NCBI RefSeq assembly: GCF_003285015.1
Contig: NZ_QMFB01000044.1
Coordinates: 21,867-62,662 of the forward strand
Length of the DNA stretch: 40,796 nt
Direction of reading: 5' to 3'
Origin: Paenibacillus contaminans
Lineage (GTDB): Bacteria > Bacillota > Bacilli > Paenibacillales > NBRC-103111
In this document: positions 35,763-40,796 of the stretch, piece after piece
How positions within the stretch are numbered: the stretch's first letter is position 1
Layout of the letters: each line of letters begins with the position of its first letter
The notes under the pieces: generated by a model
Told to the model about the DNA's origin: nothing
Databases searched by the model: none
The model's input: only the letters and a program-made list of their open reading frames with translations
Program-made: the position numbers and the translations under genes

Positions 35763-36869
35763 ATGGTTACTAGAGATCAGGTCCTGGGGGCCGTAGGCCA
35801 TATTTACGATCCCGAATTTAAAAAAACGGTGACAGAGCTTGGATTTGTCCGCGACATTATGGTGAAAGAGGGCCATGTGGCCTTGACGCTGGTCTTATCG
35901 GCCGATGACGAATTGCTGAAGAGCCAATACCGCCAAGACGTAGTGGAAGCGCTAAAAGGTATCGGAATCGGCGATGTGCACATTCGTTTCCGCAATATAT
36001 CCGAGCATGAGCGCACTGAAGCGCTCAAGAACGGGCAAGGCGCCCCTGCCAAGGCGGCAGCGCAGCAAACAGCACCTCCGTCGGAGCTTCGTTCGCCGAA
36101 CGTTTCCTCGCTGTTATCGCCTGAATCGGGCGTTAAATTTATCGCGGTCGCAAGCGGGAAGGGCGGCGTGGGCAAGTCGACGGTAACGGTTAACGTTGCG
36201 GCCGCTTTAGCCCGCAAAGGAAAGCGCGTAGGCATTATCGACGCGGATATTTACGGCTTCAGCGTTCCGGATATGATGGGGATTGAAACCCGTCCGGAAA
36301 TGGTAGAGAACAAAATTATTCCGGTCGAGCGCTTCGGCGTCAAGGTCATCTCGATGGGGTTTTTCGTCGAAGACAACGCTCCGATTATTTGGAGGGGCCC
36401 GATGCTCGGCAAAATGCTCCGCAACTTCTTCGCCGAAGTCGAGTGGGGCGAACTGGACTACATGCTTCTCGATCTTCCGCCAGGAACCGGCGATGTAGCC
36501 TTGGACGTCCACCAGATGATCCCGCAAAGCAAAGAGATCATCGTTACGACGCCTCATGCTACGGCGGCGTTCGTTGCCGCGCGTGCGGGAGCGATGGCGG
36601 TGCATACGAAGCATGACATTTTGGGCATTGTGGAAAATATGTCGTACTACGAGAATAAATCCGGCGAGCTGGATTACGTGTTCGGACGAGGAGGCGGAGC
36701 CAAGCTTGCCGAGGAGCTTCATACGGAGCTGCTTGCGCAAATTCCGCTTCGCGCGCCGGATAATCATTTCGCGGAGCCCGACTTTTCTCCGTCCGTATAC
36801 TCGGCCGAACATCCGACAGGCAAGCTGTACCTGGATGTCGCCGATAAAATTATTACAAAGCTGGAGTAG
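35763..36869 (+). CDS. salA: Mrp/NBP35-family P-loop ATPase, SalA-like
   Basis: A 368-residue protein with an N-terminal MIP18/DUF59 domain (about residues 4-80) and a Mrp-type ATPase domain with deviant Walker A GKGGVGKST (132-140), DADIYG and LLDLPPGTGD. In B. subtilis SalA represses scoC and thereby raises exoprotease expression. Most Mrp scaffolds keep a C-terminal CxxC for an Fe-S cluster; here that region reads ENMSYYENKSGELDYVFG, and the whole protein has no cysteine. ATG 35763 follows GAGGTG; the ATG at 35724 overlaps the promoter. A shared terminator separates it from gerD. Confidence 0.92.
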   Translation: MVTRDQVLGAVGHIYDPEFKKTVTELGFVRDIMVKEGHVALTLVLSADDELLKSQYRQDVVEALKGIGIGDVHIRFRNISEHERTEALKNGQGAPAKAAAQQTAPPSELRSPNVSSLLSPESGVKFIAVASGKGGVGKSTVTVNVAAALARKGKRVGIIDADIYGFSVPDMMGIETRPEMVENKIIPVERFGVKVISMGFFVEDNAPIIWRGPMLGKMLRNFFAEVEWGELDYMLLDLPPGTGDVALDVHQMIPQSKEIIVTTPHATAAFVAARAGAMAVHTKHDILGIVENMSYYENKSGELDYVFGRGGGAKLAEELHTELLAQIPLRAPDNHFAEPDFSPSVYSAEHPTGKLYLDVADKIITKLE

Positions 36870-36902
36870 TCCCGACGGGACGACGTGCCGCTAATCGGAA
36901 CA

Positions 36903-36945
36903 AAAGGCTGTCCCGGGTCTTATTAGACCTTCTGGGGCAGCCTTT
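36903..36945. terminator. bidirectional terminator between salA and gerD
   Basis: AAAGGCTG followed by CCC (36903-36914) pairs with GGGGCAGCC and T-run (36934-36945), with inner GGTCT-tatt-AGACC (36916-36929). Five T follow on the plus strand; on the minus strand the stem is followed by TTTTG, so it may serve convergent gerD too. Confidence 0.75.
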
Positions 36946-37061
36946 TTCAAAATAGCAGACTGTATATGCTTCACATTTTCGGTAAATGCGCCGGTTCTTA
37001 AGCTTTTGCTTTCGGGATTGCTTTCTGCTGAAGCGTTAGGATGGCGAATCCGCTTATGTTG

Positions 37062-37784
37062 TTATTCCTCTTTCTTTTCTTCGGAAGACTTATCCTTCTC
37101 TTGCCCTTTTCCTTTTTCTTTTTCTTTTTCTTTTTCTTTTTCTTTCCCTTCTTCCTTGCCCTCTTCTTTTTCTTTGCCTTTTTCTTCAGCGCCTTTGGCT
37201 TTCATGTCCTCTTCCTTCGGCTTCATTTCGTCCTGCGCCACTTTCTTAAACAACTCCATCATCTGAGCGCGGAACAAAGGGCTTTTCATCGATTCTTCCA
37301 TGACGGTCATGACTTGCTGCCGGTATTGAGGACTTTTCATAACGGAAAGCAGCATCTTTTGGAAATCCGTCGTGTTCATCAAATCGAGCATCGATTTCTG
37401 GTATTCCGGATCCTTCATCAAGTCCTTGTGAAGATCCTTGTTGCTTTTCTGAATCGCTTTGGCAAAATCTCCGGCGAACTTCGGATCGGTCATCGTTTTT
37501 TCGATCAATTTGCTGTTGCTGGGATCGGTCAGCACGTCTTTGACCGCCGCTTGAATTTGAACACCTTCGCCGGAGGAAAGCAGCTTAGCTGTTTTGTCTT
37601 TGTTTTTTTCGCTGGCTTCTTGAATCGCCTTTTGTCCGTCTTCCGTTTTAAGTACGTCCAGAACCATTGACTTCGTATCCTTATAGCTTTGCGTCTGGCT
37701 TTGGCCTCCGGAACCGGAACCGCATGACGTTAAGAGCAAGCATGCAATAAGTACAGGGATTAGTCGAATCGATTTGGCGCTCAT
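37062..37784 (-). CDS. gerD: spore germination lipoprotein GerD
   Basis: GerD is an inner spore membrane lipoprotein needed for clustering of germinant receptors. The 240-residue product has a signal peptide with lipobox LLLTSC (C21), a Gly/Ser-rich linker, then a helical region rich in Met with KSPQYRQQVMTVMEESMKSPLFR. From about residue 190 it ends in a very charged Lys-Glu tail (KEKEKEKEKEKGKGQ and similar), encoded by a hexamer repeat. The B. subtilis protein is about 185 residues and lacks so long a tail. The ATG follows AAGGGAG by 13 bases. It lies opposite to its neighbours, as in B. subtilis. Confidence 0.92.
   Translation of the reverse strand: MSAKSIRLIPVLIACLLLTSCGSGSGGQSQTQSYKDTKSMVLDVLKTEDGQKAIQEASEKNKDKTAKLLSSGEGVQIQAAVKDVLTDPSNSKLIEKTMTDPKFAGDFAKAIQKSNKDLHKDLMKDPEYQKSMLDLMNTTDFQKMLLSVMKSPQYRQQVMTVMEESMKSPLFRAQMMELFKKVAQDEMKPKEEDMKAKGAEEKGKEKEEGKEEGKEKEKEKEKEKGKGQEKDKSSEEKKEE
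37112..37142. repeat. hexanucleotide microsatellite in gerD
   Basis: Five tandem CTTTTT units run from 37112 to 37141, read as GAAAAA on the gerD strand, which encodes Glu-Lys repeats. Because the unit is six bases, length changes by slippage would keep the gerD frame. Confidence 0.9.
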
Positions 37785-37824
37785 CGTCAGGCACGTTCTC
37801 CCTTCTAAGCAGGTCGTGTGTTTT

Positions 37825-37853
37825 TATTATGTCTGGAAGCCGTTCAATTATGA
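37825..37853 (-). promoter_or_regulatory. probable sigma-G promoter of gerD
   Basis: On the minus strand TCATA (37853-37849), 17 bases, CATAATA (37831-37825). This fits the forespore sigma-G (or sigma-F) consensus of a CATA-like -35 and CATnnTA -10. gerD is a sigma-G gene in B. subtilis. The start would be about 35 bases before the gene. Confidence 0.55.
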
Positions 37854-37883
37854 CCGCGTCAAATAGCTTTTTACTGTGAACGT

Positions 37884-37892
37884 TGGTACAAT
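37884..37892 (+). promoter_or_regulatory. extended -10 candidate for kbaA
   Basis: TGGTACAAT (37884-37892) matches an extended -10 with one deviation from TATAAT; no clear -35 is seen. It lies about 67 bases before the chosen kbaA start and diverges from the gerD promoter. Confidence 0.4.
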
Positions 37893-37958
37893 GTACTAGG
37901 GCTTGTCTGCAGCGATTGCATGCAAGTCAAGGAATCAATCGCTAAAGGAGAACAGAAC

Positions 37959-38573
37959 GTGACGCTGAGAAAATGGAACTATCTTTTTTGGACGACGCTT
38001 GCGTGGGGCTCAGGTGTCGCAATAGCGGCAGGAATATTTCTTATCATGTTATTCGATGACTTCAGCTTTCTGGAAATGACGGAGCCCGGCTTCAATTGGC
38101 AGACGCTCCTATTTGCTTTGCTTGGCGGAGCTTTGATCAGCACGGTAAGTCAAATGGGCTTTTTCGCTTATTTGACTGTACGATATATTGCGGTCGGGAT
38201 TATCCGTGTCAAATGGGTATGGGAAGGCTTGCAAATTTTTATTATTTTTGACGCTTTTTTTGCAACGGTCTATCTAAGCTACAAAAGCTTTGCTGGCGAA
38301 GGAGGAAGCTGGGTTCCTTACATATGGCTTCCGTTGATATTGCTCATTATTTCGTTTGCGGTCGCATACTGGAAAATGATCAAGACAAACAAAAACGCAT
38401 TCATCCCGACGCTCTTTTTTATGTTCGTAGTCACATTAATCGAGATGCTGCCGGTGCTTCGTTATGACAGCGTAGCGGCCAATATTTATATGCTGAGCAC
38501 GCTTGTAGCTTGCAATACATGGCAAATCATGCTTTTACACAAGCTTGTGGGCAACAAAAAAGAGCTGGCTTAG
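37959..38573 (+). CDS. kbaA: KinB-signalling pathway activation protein KbaA
   Basis: KbaA is an integral membrane protein required for KinB to feed the sporulation phosphorelay in B. subtilis. The 204-residue product has about six hydrophobic segments, starting MTLRKWNYLFWTTLAWGSGV, and the family text NWQTLLFALLGGALISTVSQMGFFAYLT. The start is GTG 37959, with AAAGGAG 8 bases before; an in-frame ATG at 37920 lacks a site. It converges on pdaB with only four bases between the stop codons. Confidence 0.9.
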   Translation: MTLRKWNYLFWTTLAWGSGVAIAAGIFLIMLFDDFSFLEMTEPGFNWQTLLFALLGGALISTVSQMGFFAYLTVRYIAVGIIRVKWVWEGLQIFIIFDAFFATVYLSYKSFAGEGGSWVPYIWLPLILLIISFAVAYWKMIKTNKNAFIPTLFFMFVVTLIEMLPVLRYDSVAANIYMLSTLVACNTWQIMLLHKLVGNKKELA

Positions 38574-38577
38574 CAGC

Positions 38578-39357
38578 TCAAGAATGTTTCATCGTAGCAT
38601 CGTCTACCGGTTTTTTGGTTACCTGCGCCTGCTGCATCAGCTCGGATACCGTTACGAATTCATATCCGTCGGCACGAAGCTTATCGATGATGACAGGCAG
38701 CGCCTCATGGGTTTGCTTGACGGAATCGCTGGCATGGAGCAGGACGATATCGCCGGGATGAGCTTTGCTGACGACTCGTTCGATGATATTTTCTTTGCCT
38801 GGGTTTTTCCAGTCAAGGGAGTCGGTATCCCATTGAATCACCGTATAATTCAATTCGCTCGCGATACGCAGCACGCGTTTGTCAAAGTCGCCGTTCGGCA
38901 GACGGAGCAGGGTTGGTTCTTGTTTGGTCACATCGGACAAAATACGGTGAGCGGTCGTAAGCTGCTTGCGGATATCCTCATCGCTTAAGCTGCTGTAGTT
39001 AACGTGCTTATGGCCGTGACTGCCGATTTCAAACCCGTGCTTAACGATGTCGTTCACAATTTCCTGATGAGATTGCGTCCAAGGAGAGGAAAGGAAGAAG
39101 GTCGCTTTTTTGACATTTTTCTGATCAAGCACATCGATGATCGGCTTCGTACGCGTTTCTCCCCAGCTGATGTCGAACGTCAAGGCGATCAGCTTTTTCT
39201 CTGTTTGGACGCTATAAAGCGCGGTCGGTTCGTTTTGCGTGAAGACGGATACGTGATCCCTTTCGGCATAAATAATTGCGGCTGCAAACAATAAGGCGAC
39301 GGCAATGATCAGGTACTGCTTCAATCTTTTTCCGTTGATCACATAGAAAAAATTCAC
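38578..39357 (-). CDS. pdaB: polysaccharide deacetylase PdaB
   Basis: A NodB-homology enzyme needed in B. subtilis to keep spores stable late in sporulation. The 259-residue protein has one N-terminal membrane segment (about residues 14-30) and the deacetylase motifs LTFDISWGE (D62), GSHGHKH (metal ligands H114 and H118), the RLPNGDFD motif and LLHASD. As in PdaB proteins, the usual TFDDG is replaced by TFDxSWG, without the second aspartate. The start is GTG at 39357-39355, seven bases after AGGAGG on that strand. A sigma-E type promoter lies upstream. Confidence 0.94.
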   Translation of the reverse strand: MNFFYVINGKRLKQYLIIAVALLFAAAIIYAERDHVSVFTQNEPTALYSVQTEKKLIALTFDISWGETRTKPIIDVLDQKNVKKATFFLSSPWTQSHQEIVNDIVKHGFEIGSHGHKHVNYSSLSDEDIRKQLTTAHRILSDVTKQEPTLLRLPNGDFDKRVLRIASELNYTVIQWDTDSLDWKNPGKENIIERVVSKAHPGDIVLLHASDSVKQTHEALPVIIDKLRADGYEFVTVSELMQQAQVTKKPVDDATMKHS

Positions 39358-39422
39358 GTTGTTGCCTCCTCTGTTTTTCTCGCCGACGGAAGCCGGCAGG
39401 CTTGGAATGCTTGTTTACTCCA

Positions 39423-39451
39423 AGTGTATGCTCGTACGATTAACTTATGTC
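39423..39451 (-). promoter_or_regulatory. probable sigma-E promoter of pdaB
   Basis: On the minus strand GACATAA (39451-39445), 14 bases, CATACACT (39430-39423). The -10 matches CATACAnT at seven of eight bases, and the spacing is the usual one. pdaB is a sigma-E gene in B. subtilis. Confidence 0.6.
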
Positions 39452-39485
39452 TTGTACAAAATATTTTGGTAATGGGAGTGAGCCT

Positions 39486-40088
39486 ATGGGGTTAAAGGTT
39501 TGGTTTGCCCATCTTAAAAGCATGAAAAGGGAAATCATCGTAGCCTTTATCATCTTTGCGATCGGCATCTATTTAGGGTATTCCAAGCAGTTTCCATCAA
39601 TCATTGAAGGACAGATGGGAACAATGAAGAAAATCGCGGAAACCATCAATAATATGGAGTACAGCCAGCTCTGGTTTTTCCTTTTCATTTTCGTTAATAA
39701 TTTAGTGATCTCGCTTATGGTGATGTATCTCGGCTCGTTTTTCGCCCTGGCTCCGATTTATTCGCTGATCATGAACGGGATGGTTCTAGGCTACTTGGCC
39801 TCTACCGAGGTGAATGCCGACAATTGGTTCGTTTTTGTAAAAGGGATCGTTCCGCACGGCATTATTGAAATTCCGGCGGTCATTATCGCTTGCGCATACG
39901 GCATACGATTCGGAACGATTGCGGCGGAATCGGTGATCAGCTTTCCTTTTGCCAAAAGAAGGGCGCGCGTTGCGGCCAAGCTGATCGGATTTATGAAGGT
40001 AACGATTCCGTTCATGCTTGTGCTTGCTTCTACGCTGCTGCTGGCCGCTATTATAGAGAGTACGATTTCCTACTGGCTGATCCATTAA
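39486..40088 (+). CDS. SpoIIM-like (DUF95 family) membrane protein
   Basis: A 200-residue protein with about five hydrophobic segments, and the DUF95/SpoIIM family motif FVKGIVPHGIIEIPAVIIA (about residues 117-135). SpoIIM acts in engulfment as part of the DMP complex; this protein is divergent and its role is uncertain, so it should not be taken as SpoIIM itself. The start is ATG 39486, seven bases after GGGAG. It diverges from pdaB, and its promoter was not recognised. Confidence 0.8.
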   Translation: MGLKVWFAHLKSMKREIIVAFIIFAIGIYLGYSKQFPSIIEGQMGTMKKIAETINNMEYSQLWFFLFIFVNNLVISLMVMYLGSFFALAPIYSLIMNGMVLGYLASTEVNADNWFVFVKGIVPHGIIEIPAVIIACAYGIRFGTIAAESVISFPFAKRRARVAAKLIGFMKVTIPFMLVLASTLLLAAIIESTISYWLIH

Positions 40089-40213
40089 AAATTTTCGAGC
40101 CGATATTCATAAATTTCCAGAAATGTGAGCATAACAGTAAGGCGATACGTTTTCGGAGTGTGACGTATAGCTGCGGATTGCGTCCTTACATGTGTGTTGG
40201 AGGGAGATTTAGG

Positions 40214-40432
40214 ATGATCGGTTTTTTATTTAATGATCGGGAATGCAGAGAATTGGATTACGTGCTGCGCAAAGAACTGGAAGAAATGCTGTTCGACTTG
40301 AACGATCAAAGAATGGATCATGATATCAAAACGGCAATCGAAACCCGGTACAAAGTCATTTTTCGTATGTATGCCAGATTGGCGTCGCCGCGCGATATTT
40401 CCCGGTATGCCCGCAACAAGGTGCATCGGTAA
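40214..40432 (+). CDS. small conserved-looking protein of unknown function
   Basis: A 72-residue protein, MIGFLFNDRECRELDYVLRK followed by ELEEMLFDLNDQRMDHDIKT, with about equal acidic and basic residues and a largely helical look (leucine-rich spacing). It has no membrane segment and no motif I know. I chose ATG 40214 with GGAGGGA 8-14 bases before; the frame stays open upstream into the previous gene, but without a site. A possible forespore promoter (TTCATA at 40106, CATAACA at 40130, 18 bases between) lies upstream. It is the last protein gene before the rRNA promoters. Confidence 0.7.
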   Translation: MIGFLFNDRECRELDYVLRKELEEMLFDLNDQRMDHDIKTAIETRYKVIFRMYARLASPRDISRYARNKVHR

Positions 40433-40474
40433 ATCGACCATAAGCCATCAAATCAAACTTTTTTTATAAAAGGG

Positions 40475-40504
40475 TTGACACCCATATGCATTATGTGCTA
40501 AATT
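40475..40504 (+). promoter_or_regulatory. rRNA operon promoter P1
   Basis: TTGACA (40475-40480), 18 bases, TAAATT (40499-40504), preceded by an AT-rich stretch (AAACTTTTTTTATAAAA) that could act as an UP element. It is the first of two promoters before the rRNA leader. Confidence 0.65.
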
Positions 40505-40546
40505 TGTCTTCCCTGATCAAGTTGTCCTATTGAAGGGGCGGTTAGA

Positions 40547-40607
40547 ACTTGAATGTTTCAAGTAACTTAAGGTAAAGAGTTATCCGTCTTTTGGCGGTAC
40601 ATTTACC
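40547..40607 (+). repeat. two inverted repeats between the rRNA promoters
   Basis: ACTTGAA-tgt-TTCAAGT (40547-40563) is a perfect 7-bp IR. GGTAAA (40571-40576) pairs with TTTACC (40602-40607), with inner CCG/CGG. Neither has a T-run. They may be part of the P1 leader or a binding site. Confidence 0.4.
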
Positions 40608-40655
40608 GAAGTCGACATTAAGCGATTATGCTTTCTGAAGACTTTCAAAAAAAAG

Positions 40656-40690
40656 TTGTTGCATTCCATGTTCGAACTGTGGTATATTAT
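40656..40690 (+). promoter_or_regulatory. rRNA operon promoter P2
   Basis: TTGCAT (40659-40664), 18 bases, TATATT (40683-40688), with TG one base before the -10 (TGGTATATT). TTGTTG at 40656 is an alternative -35 but is 21 bases away. CAAAAAAAAG lies immediately upstream, an UP-like A-tract. Confidence 0.65.
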
Positions 40691-40735
40691 AAAGGTCGCT
40701 GTTGCGAGTAGTGATGGCGGTCGAAGCTAGATGAA

Positions 40736-40796
40736 TTGTCCTTTGAAAACTGAACAATGAGCGAAATAAAGCCAGCAAAAACAAGCAACAAATCGC
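40736..40796 (+). promoter_or_regulatory. rRNA leader with boxA-like antitermination site
   Basis: TTGTCCTTTGAAAACT (40736-40751) resembles the Bacillus boxA sequence TGTTCTTTGAAAACT that binds NusB-S10 and protects rRNA transcription from Rho-type termination. The following sequence matches the 16S rRNA leader of Bacillota in style. The 16S gene start should lie shortly beyond the window. Confidence 0.7.

Noticed and set aside
37041..37670. Plus-strand open frame coding for a phenylalanine-rich product opposite gerD.
   Set aside because: It is the antisense of the Lys/Glu-rich gerD tail. GerD has signal peptide, lipobox, family text and a sigma-G promoter; the other frame has none.
34898..40432. 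A search for a new defence, toxin-antitoxin, or mobile system in the accessory-looking last part.
   Set aside because: All genes but the last small one are assigned to sporulation families with the same order as in B. subtilis. No integrase, transposase, tRNA, direct repeat pair or composition shift was seen.

Overview
The window is an ordinary chromosomal segment of an endospore-forming Bacillota, most like Paenibacillaceae (Paenibacillus or Cohnella). The reasons are the gene order (rplA-rplJL-ybxB-rpoBC-rplGB-rpsL-rpsG-fusA-tuf, then the complete S10-spc-alpha cluster, then truA-rplM-rpsI, then cwlD-salA-gerD-kbaA-pdaB ahead of an rRNA operon), the moderate GC content, the many TTG/GTG starts behind strong GGAGG ribosome binding sites, and the sporulation and germination genes. 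That order follows Bacillus subtilis closely, from memory, with differences: cysH-sat stands between rpsI and cwlD, and no ECF transporter genes lie between rplQ and truA.

Layout. 1-2338: the 3' end of rplA, an L10 leader with attenuator, rplJ, rplL, a terminator and a RsmC-like methyltransferase. 2335-9922: an rpoB promoter, a long structured leader, rpoB (TTG at 2625) and rpoC. 10012-14884: a terminator overlapping a consensus promoter, then the str operon (rplGB, rpsL, rpsG, fusA, tuf) and a terminator. 15022-30550: a strong promoter, a structured leader, and 31 consecutive genes from rpsJ to rplQ, including secY, adk, map, a KOW protein, infA, rpmJ and rpoA, closed by a terminator. 30575-32471: truA, a promoter with an L13-type leader, rplM, rpsI, terminator. 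32661-34820: cysH and sat (sulfate assimilation). 34836-40432: cwlD, salA, gerD(-), kbaA, pdaB(-), a SpoIIM-like membrane protein and a small unknown protein. 40475-40796: tandem rRNA-type promoters and a boxA leader. The 16S gene itself is not reached.

The first four fifths supply ribosomal proteins, the core RNA polymerase subunits, elongation and initiation factors, and the Sec translocon. The last part makes sporulation-associated envelope and germination proteins, and three of those genes carry sequences that fit compartment-specific sigma factors (sigma-E before cwlD and pdaB, sigma-G before gerD).

I see no phage, insertion sequence, CRISPR array, defence locus or tRNA gene. The most unusual non-coding structure is (i) the nested alternative hairpins and terminator-like elements before rpoB and (ii) a small array of repeated AGCTTTG/CAAAGCTT hairpins between infA and rpmJ, the last of which abuts the rpmJ ribosome binding site. 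All start choices, promoters and folds were read by eye without alignment or folding software.
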